A stretch of 64,000 nucleotides of DNA from Papio anubis. Lineage: Eukaryota > Chordata > Mammalia > Primates > Cercopithecidae. The translations under genes were made by a program, and so were the position numbers. The notes beneath the pieces were generated by a model, which was given only the letters and a program-made list of their open reading frames with translations, was not told the DNA's origin and ran no database searches. Position 1 is the stretch's first letter. Every line of letters starts with the position of its first letter. Location: the NCBI RefSeq assembly GCF_008728515.1, contig NC_044989.1, positions 79,881,754 through 79,945,753 on the forward strand, in the 5' to 3' direction. Positions 23,056 to 34,009 of this stretch are shown piece by piece.

Positions 23056-25712
23056 GTAATGACAGAGTATCTGGATGGACTTGTGACTTTGGATGAAAAC
23101 TCATAGGTGGCCTATAAGTCATAAGATTCTGCATATTCAACTTTTGGAGAGAATGTGACAGTATCTTTCATTATGTAAATAGTAGATGCATCTTGATATG
23201 GATAAACATCATGTCATTGTCCTTTTAGTTGTATTAAAATTTAAGTACAGTTAAAAAGGTGTTATGGAGGCTGAGTTGCCAAAGAGTTGAAAGTGTTGAT
23301 TATTTGACTACTTTGCCTCTTTTCCAACCATTCTTAATTTTGTTCATAATTCTGTGATTGGGGAAGCTGGATATTAAATTTTCTAGGCTCTGTTTCCAAC
23401 TGGTTTCTTAAGTTATACCCATAGGAGACACTGGGAGAAGACAGGAAGGCAGGAAGAGAGGAGACACTATTGTAGCGTGACATCTTTCTTTCTCTTTCTG
23501 GCAGCACCTCTGGATTTAGATGCAGTCCTTCAAGGACCATGGTTTCCACAATAGTACCCCCTCTCCATTGTTCCAGCTCTGACTCAGATGGGCCCCCCTT
23601 GATGGCACTCCCAGCAGCACAGCTTTAGCACTGGTAAGACATCTCTTCTCTTATTGTTCATACCCTAGCAGCAGTAGATGTTTTCTAAAGTTGCTAATCG
23701 TTGGTTTACTTCATTTTTTTTCTCCTTCACTCTCCCACCTTTCTCTAACACCTGCATAATCAATTCCTTATATTAAATTATACGTGTTTGAACTGTCTGC
23801 TGCTGTTTACCTTTTTCTACCAGGGCTTGGACTGACACAATCGTAGAATGACTGATTTATTTCCTTGCTCTACACTCATATACAATTAAGATTGAAAGAA
23901 AAGTGGACATTTCTTTTATTAGCTCTCTTTAGAAGTTAGTTATTTTTCAGCATCCATTAAAAACTTGTCTTTGTTCCATGCTTCCAAGCTCCATAATATG
24001 TCAATATCTATATCAAAATCTGTGACCATAGAATGAAATATGGCACTGAACTAAGGCCTGAATTTCTCAACCATTGCCTGTGGAAGTCCACTTAGACAAG
24101 GTCTGCTCCTGGAGCCAGAGGTGAGATTAACCTCAGGCTAAAGCATGTGGGCTGCATTTTGGAAAGGTGTACAGTTGTTAGAGTGGGAATAGATGGGACT
24201 AGACATTGGATAATCCATACATAATGTGCTCTGTGAGCTCTCATTACATTACATTGCATTTATCTCAAGTTGTCAGTTTGCCTCATTAAAGTATGAGATT
24301 GTTAATTGTACAAACTGTGTCTTTTATCTAAATAATCAACATTGAGAATTGTGGCTGTCACCCAATATGCAAGTGTCAAAATTGTCTTGAATGGAGGAAT
24401 GAATCAATGTGCCAGAGCTTTTGAATAAGGTTGGATTTAACAAGATTGGGTTTGAGCCTTCAGTAAGAATGTCATGATAATATACAATGTAAATAGGCAC
24501 TGGAACAATTGTGTTTGTAGAATTGGAGATCTACTAGTTCAGTGGCATTTATATTTTTTAATCAGCCAAACACTTTTTTCAAATAAAATACTACAGGAAA
24601 ATGTGTGTGTGTGTGCATGTGTGCATTTGTATGTAAATAAGGACATTTCTATGTCTTTGAAATTACCTATGTAGAGTTAGGTGGCTTAAAACATTGTTTG
24701 ATGGAACATATTTTTTTTTCCAACTCCCTAAAGGGCTTTTGCAAAGTATATTGGTGCACGTGTTACAAGTTTTAAAAAAAAAAAAAGGAATTTCTTCAAC
24801 CACGTCCAAGCTGAGTTAAGTTGACTCATAGAAAGGAATTGTTTCTCTTCCATCAGCAGGGAGGTATCAGAGTGCTGGGAAGAGCAGTATGGACTGTGGA
24901 GTCAGACTGTGTAGGCTATAAACCCACCTGTACCACCTGCCAACTCTATGACCTGGTGCAATAATTATACTCAGAGCCTTAAAATTAGTGGTACTTTTCA
25001 CATCAACATTTTTAAGATGAGGAATTTGAAACGCAGAGTGTTTTCATCTTAAAAATGTGGATGATATTGGTAATCTTTGGAAAAGTTAAAGTATAGAAAC
25101 CTCTTAATATCATCAGTAACTATTCTGTAAATAATATGTACCATTATTATATATCACCAAATCATATTTGGTCATTCAAAGTGGTAGAGGAAATACCTCT
25201 GTATTCTGGAAATCAGGAGATTCTGTCCCAACTTGTTTTCACTATGGTATTCAGGACTGTTTATGAAGTATTTTGATTGCTAGGCACATGGTGGTTTTGT
25301 ACTTCGAATCTTGTGGTCACAGGAGTTATGTGACTAGCTTTTTCCTAATATACAAGTCACTCCAGGGCCAGATCAATTAATTTATTTCTTTCCCTGTAGA
25401 ATAGTCATGAATTAGATTCCAGATAGTGGCTTTTCAGTTAGCTTGGGTCTCAGAAAGGGAATCTTGTACAAACAGAGCTATCATATAACTCTCTGAAATC
25501 TGGGTGTTATTTCTTACCTCAACATAACCTACTCCATATGGTTAATTCAGCAATTGACTAGTTTCGTGATTATGGGAAAGAAAAACACATTGAGTCTCAG
25601 TTTTGCCATCTGAAAAATAAGGAGGCTGGATAGGAAGAAACCATCACGAAAGTCCCTTTGAGTTCTAAAATTATATCTTCACTGATAAGAATAAAAGTGG
25701 CAGTGAGGATAC
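23056..25712. other. Unassigned stretch apart from one MIR fragment
   Basis: No gene is supported. A short TG-rich tract lies at 24603-24640 and a 13-base A run near 24775. The 23550-23870 part may be an old repeat. Confidence 0.45.
24865..24990 (+). mobile_element. MIR SINE fragment
   Basis: Keeps the MIR core order: GTATGGACTGTGGAGTCAGA, then CACCTGCCAACTCTATGACC. Heavily diverged. Confidence 0.6.
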
Positions 25713-26076
25713 TGTGGTTTGAATGTGTCCCTCGATGTTCATGTGTTGCAAACTTAATCCACAATGCAACAGTGTTGAGAAGGGGGAACTTTTAATAATT
25801 GATTAATGCCATTACTGAGGGTGTGGCGAGTGGATCCATTATTAAGGAGTAGGTTCCTGAAAAAAATGATAATTCAGCCCCCTTCCTCTCTTGTTCTCTC
25901 AATTGCTGTCTCTTGCCCTTCCACCATAAGATAATGCAGCAAGAAGGCTCTAACCATCTGTGACCCTTCAATCTTGGACTTCCCATCTTACAGAACCATG
26001 AGCCAAATAAATTTCTTTTCTTTGTAAATAACCCAGTCTCAGCGAGTTTGTTATAGAAGCAGAAAACAGACTAAGA
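25713..26076 (+). mobile_element. Full-length MaLR solitary LTR (MLT1/MST type)
   Basis: Begins TGTGGTTTGAATGTGTCCCT and ends GCAGAAAACAGACTAAGA, both typical of MaLR LTRs. Between them are TCATGTGTTGCAAACTTAAT, AGTGTTGAGAAGGG, CTTGCCCTTCCACCAT and AGCCAAATAAATTTCTTTTC, the last including the polyadenylation-signal region. About 364 bases, near the usual length. No internal sequence adjoins it. Confidence 0.88.
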
Positions 26077-27079
26077 AGAGGATCAGACATTTTTTAAATC
26101 AAGGAAGAATAGAAATAAGCTCATTAATAAGCTGTGAGTCAAAGAATAGCAGAGTAAGGTGAAAACTAAGGTCAGCTGTTCCGAAAGTATGCTCCTTCGA
26201 TTCTAGCCACAAGAGATATTTTGTGAGAGAGGGTTACTTGTTCATATAAGTGTGGGAAATGCTAAACATATTTCTCTTAAATGAACTTCATGCACATTAT
26301 TGTTTTCTATGTATTCACTAAAGAAAAACCTTTAAATGATTTTCACTCAGCACTTGCCAATACAATTTTATTGTGGAAATCACTTTTCAAATAACTCCAC
26401 AGTGATGAATGGACTGAGCAGCTGTAATTTTTGTTTGTGCAGTATGCTTACTTTTCCATGTCCTTCCTCAACATCTTTTCAGGAATTTCTCCTCTTCCTG
26501 CATGAGGTCATAGGGGTGAACATATGAACCAGAATGTGCTATTCCTCTGGTCACAGTAATCTGTGACACAAATGTGAACACAAGCCTCCAGCAAGTGTAA
26601 TCATATCCTTTGCCATGATTAATATTTTTGATGACCCCCTGGACTAGCTTAGCCTCATATACACATACCTTAGACTTCTCAGGTATGTGAGCCAAAATTT
26701 CCCTTTTGCTCAAAACTTAAATTGGACTTCAGTCATTTGCTATTGAAAGAATTAAGACTGAAACTATTCTTCCATAGAGCAGATACACGGAAAACATGCT
26801 CCAGGGTGACAATTGAGAGTAAAATGACACAATTTCAAAATGTGTTAAACAGACAGCAGCCTCAGCTTTCTCCTAAAGGGGAAGTGAATCTATTAGGGAA
26901 CCTGAAGATGGGAGTGACACAATTACTATGAGAAGACATATTAAAGCTTATTATTTATTTTTTAAAGAAAAATATTAATTGGAAATAAAAGATGATAGAA
27001 AGAGATTCTAATTAGTCAAAAGACACTGAGGAATAATATTATTTTAATGCTTGATTAATTTACTCATTGATATTAGAAC
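26077..27079. other. Unassigned stretch
   Basis: No supported gene or repeat; short frames here have no domain features. Confidence 0.45.
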
Positions 27080-27260
27080 TATTAATTAAAGCAAGTATAC
27101 AGCTCTATTTATGGACAACAGTGTGCTAAAACATGTCAAGTATTATTTCATTAAGTTCTCACAAGAAAGTCATAAAGATAGATAAAAATTTCCTCCATTT
27201 TGCAGATTGGCAAACTGAGTATCATAGACATTAAAAAACTTGTCCAATGTCACACACTAG
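27080..27260 (-). mobile_element. MIR SINE, antisense
   Basis: The + strand shows the reversed MIR order: TCACAAGAAAGTCATAAAGA, CCTCCATTTTGCAGATTGGC, AAACTGAGTATCATAGA, ACTTGTCCAATGTCACACAC. Confidence 0.75.
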
Positions 27261-27454
27261 AATATGGTACATTCTATCTATATAAGATTACAGTTAAAAT
27301 GTTTCAACAAGCAAAATAAAACACAATTACACACATGGATCCTAAAACACTCATTCTGTTTACTTGAAAACATATACATATATTCACCGTTACAGTATAC
27401 ATATAAACAATTACCTAGGGATACAAATGATAAATATGTTTGAACAAATGAAAA

Positions 27455-28015
27455 TGAGTAGGTGAGTGGATACATTGTGGTATGTAGAGACAACTGAATA
27501 TTATTCAGTGCTAAAAATACAGCTGTCAAGCCATGAAAATACATGGTGGAATCTTACATGCATATTACTAAGTGAAAGAAGTCAATCTGAAAAGGCTACA
27601 TATTGTACGACTCCAACTATATGACATTCTGGAGAAGGCAAAACCGTGGAGACAGGAAAAATACCAATGGTTTCCAGGGGTTAGGAGCAAGAAAGAGTAG
27701 AATAGACAGAACACAGAGTATTTTCAGTGAGTAAAACTAGTATGATACCATAGTGGTGGATACATGTCATTATACTTCTTTCAAAACCCCCAAAATGTGT
27801 GAAACCAAGAGTGAACTCTGATGTAAACTATGGAGTTTGGTGATAATGATACGTCAATATAGGTTCATCAGTTGTTACAAACGTGCTACTGTGATCCAGG
27901 GGTTGATCACAGGGAGGTCGTGCCCTTGTGGGGGCTGGAGGTATATGAAAACTCTGTACTTTTCACTCAATTTTTCTGTGAACTTAAAACTGCTCTAAAA
28001 AATAAAGTCTACTAA
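27455..28015 (+). mobile_element. L1M (L1ME/L1MC-type) 3' end
   Basis: GGAATCTTACATGCATATTA and AAGTGAAAGAAGTCAATCTG mark the end of ORF2. AACTATGGAGTTTGGTGATA, GGTTCATCAGTTGTTACAAA and AACTGCTCTAAAAAATAAAG mark the L1M 3' UTR. 5'-truncated and non-coding. Confidence 0.85.
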
Positions 28016-29185
28016 AACAATGAAATTGCTCAGCAGGGCTTGATAGTGAAATTTCTGGAGCTGACAGACTGAATTAGGGTCCTAGTGTGTAAGACCTGAT
28101 ATTTAAATGTATAAGCACTACAGATAATTTTCCTTAAGATGCCAGTATTGGTTTGGCATATCCTAAAAATCTAGATGTCATTTGATTGCACATTAAATTG
28201 TATTATAATTACATATAGCATTTTCTCCATTTGAACACAATGCCATACCTTTAACCATGCTCTTTTTGTTTGTTATTTATGTTTGCATAAATTTTTAATA
28301 TGAGTGAGGGAAAGAAGAAAATTTCTTGTTTTTCTGAGGGCTGTATATGTTTATGTCACTGAAATGAAGGACAACACTTAAATCAAGAAAATCAAAAACA
28401 ATCAGATTTACAAGCAGACTCAAAACAAAAGAAATAAGCATTTTTAAAAATCCCCTTAGTTTAGAATGGGACAAACAAAATGATAGCATTTTAGCATCCA
28501 ATAATAACCATTACTTATAAAGCATATTTAGACTATTATCAGAGGGAAAAATATGGCTATAATAATATTCATTTTGGATTTTCCATAGGGTAGACAGGGT
28601 TGAGGATTCCCCTTTATTAAAACATAAAAGAATGTTAGTAAATTCCTTGGCAGCAGGGAACAAAAATCTCAGCTGCCATTTGCCTGCTGGTGACTGAAAT
28701 GCATTGCCTAAGTAATTTCTTATCACTATCTAATTGACAGACCACAATTTGATGTATTTTGAAGAATTGAGGGAGACCAAGGGTCTGAGAAATCAAAGAT
28801 GGCTTTTATGCTGTTTTTTTTTTAAATTAACTCTAATTTAAAGCAATTGGATGGACTAAAACCTTACAAATATTTTACAAAAGACTTTTAAATGTCTCTC
28901 AATAATATTTTACTGTTTTGAAAGTCACTACGAAACAACAAACAAGGCAAATCCCATTTTGACTAGACAGCATTTGGTTTACATTATTTTTTCTTTTTTG
29001 GTCTACATTATTTAATTGCAATTAAAACAAAAAATTATAAATGTAAGCCTAATTACAACAATACAAAAAACTACACATGAATCCTCGGAACTTAAAGAGA
29101 TGAATTTTTCTGGTCACTCTTTGGCCTGTAGTTTTTAGCTTATTCCGTCAAGCCTGACCAGAGTATGAAAAAAATCACAATAATC

Positions 29186-29220
<35 letters not shown>

Positions 29221-29399
29221 TCAGTTCTTACGTGCATGCTCTACCTCATTTTGACTAGGACAACTTTACTCTTTCCAGATTCTTGGACCATTCAAATTCA
29301 TAGGTGTCTTCTGCCTCCGGAATGATACTGTATGCAGTATCTCTTTTTGTTTAAGCACCTCGCTGGCTAACCTATCCATATCTTACCACATCAGGGACT
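28016..29399. other. Unassigned AT-rich stretch with a 30-base A run
   Basis: No gene is supported. A pure run of 30 A spans 29189-29218. The preceding 100-200 bases are not a recognisable Alu or L1, so the source of the A run is unclear. Confidence 0.45.
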
Positions 29400-29590
29400 T
29401 GTGATGCCTCTCTAAACCTTATTCATTCTTCAAACTTCAGCTGAAGGCCTACCTCCTTCCTACATACTCCAGTCCATAGTATGCACTTTTCGTTCTCCAC
29501 TATTTTGGCACAAATCATTTGGCGCTCGGCACTTACTTCATGAAGCACAACGTGTGCTTTCTTTAGCGTGTTTCTCCTGTTTCTATAGGC
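29400..29590 (+). mobile_element. L2 LINE fragment
   Basis: CAAACTTCAGCTGAAGGCCT and ACCTCCTTCCTACATACTCC follow the L2 3'-region order, continuing through ACTATTTTGGCACAAATCAT. Possibly the same element as 30270-30385, split by about 680 bases of other sequence. Confidence 0.55.
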
Positions 29591-30269
29591 AGTCTAAGAA
29601 AAACGCTTGGTGGTAAGAGCACGCGGTGTCACTGTCCGTGGTCCTGAAATACGGTTGCGTGCTAAGGTTCTTCTTAAGCCAATATCCGGTGACTCCTGTT
29701 CACTTTTTCCCAGAAATTTTTTAACTGGTAAAGTGGTGGGGACAAGAAAAAAGAAAGCCAAAAAGATATTGGGAGAGAAAGATAGAGGCATGGACAGAGG
29801 TATCCCTCTCCAGTCATTCCCTGGGTTTTATGTAATTTTCAAACAATTGCAGACGCGAACTTGGGAACAAAACGGGGGATGGAAAAATATCAATGGCTTA
29901 GCCATTGATGAAGGAGAATTTAAAAAATGCGTGCACTAAGTGACATAAAGCCATCCAAGTGTCGGCATGAACACGCGCACTGATGCTAGTGAACCAGGAT
30001 ACCAAACAGGTAGCGTGCTGTGAACGTAGCCTCTGTTGTGTCATACTAAACTTCCATAGATTTTCTTTGTTTTTCTCTCTTGATTTAAAACAAAACAAAA
30101 TTGTCATTTGGCACAGTGGCAGAACAAAGATGACTGTAACTTATGTTTCTCATTTGATGTAGCTGCGTACCTTTTTCACTGTTAGCACCTCTGTAACAGT
30201 TACATTCCAGCAACATCAAGTCCCAGCTGCGGATAGCTGGCGGCGCAAACACTCCCTGCCTTAGCTATG
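29591..30269. other. Unassigned promoter-proximal upstream stretch
   Basis: Lies 0.3-1 kb upstream of the CpG island. No gene or clear repeat. Opposing open frames at 29594-29791 and 29607-29939 overlap and look like chance. Confidence 0.45.
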
Positions 30270-30385
30270 TAAGTTCCCCAACTAGAGTATAACCTCTGAG
30301 AGGACGAAAATTTTTGGATATCTCAAAATGCGTAAGTACAGTGTCTGGTACAAACTAGGGGCTCAGAAATATCCATTGAATCAAG
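30270..30385 (+). mobile_element. L2 LINE 3' end
   Basis: ACTAGAGTATAACCTCTGAG, GTACAGTGTCTGGTACAAAC and GAAATATCCATTGAATCAAG keep the L2 terminal order. It abuts the upstream edge of the CpG island. Confidence 0.65.
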
Positions 30386-30597
30386 AAAAGAATCACAATG
30401 CCTTCCACGGAGAAAATATTCAACAAAGGCTTGTTAAATGAGCAAATATTCCATTTGTTTTAACAATTCCATCCTCTTCTAGGTTCTTTCAAAGTCCCAA
30501 TCTTCCTCCCTCTCCCCTCGGAACTCCAGATCCCAACAAACCTCCCTTCCGCGGCAGTCACTACCTTTGCCGCACTCTGGCCCTGCCCTCCTCCGGC

Positions 30598-30603
30598 CAC
30601 GTG
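30598..30603. promoter_or_regulatory. CACGTG E-box
   Basis: Palindromic CACGTG in a CpG context (GGCCACGTGTCGG), the canonical bHLH-zip (USF/MYC-family) core. Occupancy cannot be judged from sequence. Confidence 0.5.
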
Positions 30604-30998
30604 TCGGACCCCTGCTGGGCTGGCCCTCCTTTCCGACTCTGCGACACCTCTATCCCCCCTGCCCCTATCCTGCCCGCTCCCGCACCCGGTCCCTCTCCCC
30701 CGGCCTCGCCGCTCGGGCGATTCAGCTCCAGGTCCCCGCCCGCAAGGTAACGCGGTTGTCATGGACACGGCACTTGCGCCCTACGGCGTTGCCCCTTCGC
30801 CGCTGTCCCCTCCCCCCACCTGCGGCGCGGAGCCGGCCGCGCCTCCAGAGCTCCGCCCCACACCGCCCCGCCCTTTCGGGCGCTCCCCAGGCCGCGCGCG
30901 CCCGCGGCCCCCCTACCCACCCACCGCTCGAAGCCCGGTGCCTTTCCAGGCGCCGCGGAGCCACGGGGACCGCGGGGGCGCGCGAGCGAGCAGCGGCC

Positions 30999-31008
30999 GC
31001 GCATGCGC
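30999..31008. promoter_or_regulatory. NRF1 binding site
   Basis: GCGCATGCGC, the exact NRF1 palindrome, in the context CCGCGCATGCGCAC. In mammalian CpG-island promoters this motif usually lies within about 100 bases of the TSS, which fits an exon starting near 31.05-31.15 kb. Confidence 0.8.
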
Positions 31009-31065
31009 ACTGGCTGCATCCCCTAGCGGCGATCCGGGCCGCTGCCGCTCGCGCTTGGGCAGGAC

Positions 31066-31094
31066 GCGGGGCGGGCGGGGGGGAGGGGGGAGCG
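31066..31094 (+). promoter_or_regulatory. GC boxes and G-quadruplex-type G run
   Basis: GCGGGGCGGGCGGGG gives overlapping SP/KLF GC boxes. Four G runs of at least three (31068-71, 31073-75, 31077-83, 31085-90) with one-base linkers satisfy the canonical G-quadruplex pattern on the + strand. It is just upstream of, or at, the likely TSS. Confidence 0.75.
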
Positions 31095-31297
31095 GCTTCG
31101 CTTCCAGCCCCGAGTGAGGCGGAGACCCGGGCGGGCGGGCAGAGCAGGCGGCACCGCACCTCGGCCAGAGGCGGCTGCAGCAGCTGCTGCCCTTGTCCCT
31201 GCCGCCGCCTCTCCAGTCCCTTCTGTGATTACCACTCCAGCTGCTGGGAACGGGCGAGAAAGAGGAGGCGGCGAGAAACTCCCACCGACCCACAGAG
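31095..31297 (+). other. Untranslated first exon of an unidentified gene (5' end approximate)
   Basis: The 3' end is set by a strong donor: CACAGAG|GTGAGT, a near-perfect match to MAG|GTRAGT. The 5' end is inferred from the NRF1 and GC-box positions and could move by some 100 bases. No ATG occurs on the + strand between 31006 and 31297, so the exon is wholly 5' UTR and translation must start in a later exon outside what I can identify. The exon is GC-rich with a CTG/CAG-rich patch (GGCTGCAGCAGCTGCTGCCC, 31171-31190). Long open frames through this region (e.g. 30567-31301) come from low stop density in GC-rich DNA. I do not recognise the gene. Confidence 0.7.
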
Positions 31298-31303
31298 GTG
31301 AGT
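31298..31303 (+). other. 5' splice site of exon 1
   Basis: GAG|GTGAGT pairs almost fully with U1 snRNA. It is the strongest exon-like signal I found in the window and is correctly placed at the downstream edge of the CpG island. Confidence 0.8.
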
Positions 31304-31317
31304 CCCGGGCAGAGCAT

Positions 31318-31537
31318 CCTCCATCCTTGCCTGCCTCCCTCCCTCCCTACCTCCCTCCCTCCCATCCTCTCCATCCTCCCCCCTCCCCGCTCCCCAACCC
31401 TCCCTCCCTCATCCTTCCCAACATCCCTCTCTCCTCTCCCCTCCTTTCTCCCTTCCAGCCTTTCTTTCATCCCTTTCTTCCTCTCTCCCAGCCCCACTTC
31501 CTTCCCACCCTTTCTTTCTTCCCCGTCTTCCTTGCAG
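31318..31537 (+). repeat. Polypyrimidine (CCCTCC)n-rich tract ending in an AG acceptor-like site
   Basis: About 220 bases are almost entirely C and T on the + strand, with repeated CCTCCCTCC, TCCTTCC and TTTCTTTC units. The tract ends CTTCCTTGCAG|CC at 31537. The strand asymmetry could support triplex or R-loop structure. The end is also a textbook 3' splice-acceptor shape, 240 bases after the donor, but no good paired donor lies just downstream. Confidence 0.85.
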
Positions 31538-31545
31538 CCACTCGC

Positions 31546-34009
31546 GCTAGAGCACAGCTCTGCATCCCTTTCCTCTTGTCTCCATCTCTTTTTCCCCCTT
31601 TCTTACCTCTTCCCCGGTGGGAGGGTGGGAACATCCCTTCCCTGCTACAACTGTCCGGATTCAGGGGTTCCAGAAAATTGGGTGCATATACTGAGAGACA
31701 CACTCTTAAACAGCGGGTGCCCTGCAGGTTCCTAAATTTTTAGGATGAAGGGTCAAGTTGGGTAGAGTACTGGAAACTGGAGGGAGAAGGGGATCGAGGA
31801 AGAATCTATGGATTTGTGCTGTATTAGGGTGGGGGTGGGGAGGGTTGTCACTTGGACATGTTGCCAACAGCCCCCATACCCCTCTTCAGCAGTTTCTTTT
31901 CTTCTTCTGGGAATTACATATTCCCAGTGTGTATCTCACCAATTTAAAATCCAGCTTTCCCTGCTTTGATTGTCTCCGTGAGAAACCACAACGAAAGAGG
32001 AGAAGAGAGGAAAGGAACAAGAGAGAAAAAGGGGAGGGGAGAGGAAGGGAGGTGGCAGTGTAAGCTTGTGTTCTTTTCCCCTAGGCCTCTTTGGATTGAC
32101 ATTTTCAAACCACCCGCCTCATATTTGGCTTGGAATTGAACCCGTGTGTCCTTGGTCTTGTCACTACCTACTTCAAAGGCAGAAACTCTCTAAACTTTAA
32201 TGCCTGTGCACCACAGCATTATTTATGGAATGTTTTGCTCAGCATGCAAAATATCAAGATAGAAAGGTTTGGGAAAATAGGGAGCAGAAGAGTGGAAGAG
32301 ATGTACTTTTGTTCATCATGGGTTAACTTCTCAAGTAGGATAATGGTTAGACAGTTTTGGAGAAATGAGGTTATACTCCACAGACTTGTAAATATACCAT
32401 TTAGATGGCATTAGGTGCATTATAGCCTTTAAGAGACACCCTTACCCATTTTCACCCACCTCATAGGAACCCTCAAGATGTTTGAAGAGAAACATACTGT
32501 GTGATTCTGTTTGTGGCTTACACCAATGGAAAAGTTAAATTAGCTTCGGAACCATTGTTAATAATTTAAAATTGCTGTTGGTTTTACATCACTTATTTTC
32601 ACAGAATGCTATAATTTACCTTGCACTCTTTAGCTTGCATTCTAACCCCTTATATTATATATATTATTGGCAATTTGGCAATTCTTTCTGTTAGCATTGC
32701 TGCTGTAAAGTTTATTTATACATGGCGGGACAACCATGCCTCAGAATGTTTAGTATATTTATCATCTCAGAAGGGTCCAATAGTGTAAGTATAAATCAAA
32801 AATGGATATTTTGAAGCCTATATTTTGTCCTATTTATGTTCTCCTAAAACGACAGACCAAAACACCTTAATATCTTTAGAATGGCTGTGTTTTGTGTTTA
32901 AAGAGTGTGTGTGAGGGACCAAAATTAATGGTGGATTCATTGAAGTTGCCAGTAAGACACTATGCTATGGAACACATTATTGATTTTTTTCTTTTCATTT
33001 ACATTATTATATGACAATAGTGCAATATGCAGTTTTGCATTTTATGGGAGTGTAAAGCAGGAGTTGAGATGAAGAGAATTGCCTTCCTAAGTGATTGAGT
33101 GCTGATTTGATGAAGAGCTGATAGTTAATCACCTGAGTCAGTGCTGGGGAAGTGTGTAATATTAGGAGTGATGGACTCCTTCAACTCCCCGTGGTAGGAA
33201 TGCAATTCCATTAATGGCTTGGCTGACTCTTCAGCCATATAGCTAAAGCTTGGTTGAATTACCAGTGTTACCAACATCCTGATGCAGATTGCAGTCAACC
33301 CTGTGTGTATTGGAATGCTTGCATTACTTAATAGTGAACTTGTAGATAGGAGTGTTTTCCTTGTTGGTGTTCCTTTCCCTAGAATACCATGAAACAAGTG
33401 AAAGACTGTCATGTTAATTATATATGAGCATAATAAGTTAGTTTTGTCCAAATTTCTTTCAAAAGACTTTTCCCCTCCCAGTATCTCTGCTATTCTTTGT
33501 GGGGCTTCAGAGTTGTGAATGTGGGGAGGTGGCAGCCCCTCTATGGGCTTTGCTCTTTCTCTGTTGCAGTTTTTCTCCAGAGGGATGTGGGTGTATGCCC
33601 CAGTTTTTGATACTGTGCTTAGTATAGAAACACAGGTACTTTTCATATGCCTCCTTTGTAAACATTAGTCCACTGAATGGAAACAAAGCATACCAAGTTA
33701 TTAAAGAACTAGAAAACAAAATAACATTTTGTTTACAGCAAAATTTTAAGGGACGTGAGTACAATTAATAAAATGTGCATTTTAGAAGAGCAACTAGTGT
33801 CTTTGAAAAGCAGCTTGCCTCCTTGACTATAATCCAGTTTGCAGATAAAGACTGACTTCCTCTGAAGAATTTCATTTCTAGAGGCTTCTGCCTTTAGTTG
33901 ACTGGACCTTTAAAAATACATGATACAATAAAGAGCCAATAGAACATCTTATGGACCCCTGTAAAACGTATTCTGGATATATTCTCTGTGTCTCCCTCCC
34001 TCAGAGCTC
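31546..34009. other. Intronic stretch without recognised repeats
   Basis: About 2.5 kb of low-repeat sequence next to the promoter, where intronic regulatory elements often lie. It includes a 173-codon ATG-started open frame on the - strand (33125-33646) that I do not recognise and treat as probably non-coding. Confidence 0.45.

Larger units (their letters stand above)
30545..31300. promoter_or_regulatory. CpG island with housekeeping-type promoter of an unidentified + strand gene
   Basis: Composition changes from AT-rich to very GC-rich with CpGs at high density, for example GCGCGCGCCCGCGGC near 30895 and GGGGGCGCGCGAGCGAGC near 30975. There is no TATA box. Elements visible by eye are an E-box CACGTG (30598-30603), a perfect NRF1 palindrome (30999-31008), GC boxes at 31066-31080, and a G-rich run. 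Promoters of this class usually start at several dispersed positions, so no single TSS can be given. A 5' splice site at 31297/31298 on the + strand sets the gene's direction. Confidence 0.9.

Noticed and set aside
30751..30775. RFX X-box-like element (GTTGTCATGGACAC)
   Set aside because: One half-site deviates from the X-box consensus (GGACAC rather than GGCAAC-like), so it is too weak to list as a site.
30567..31301. 244-codon and other long open frames on both strands of the CpG island
   Set aside because: GC-rich DNA has few stop codons, so all frames stay open. The frames overlap on both strands, have Ala/Pro/Arg/Gly-rich compositions without domains, do not begin at a plausible ATG, and the likely exon has no ATG.
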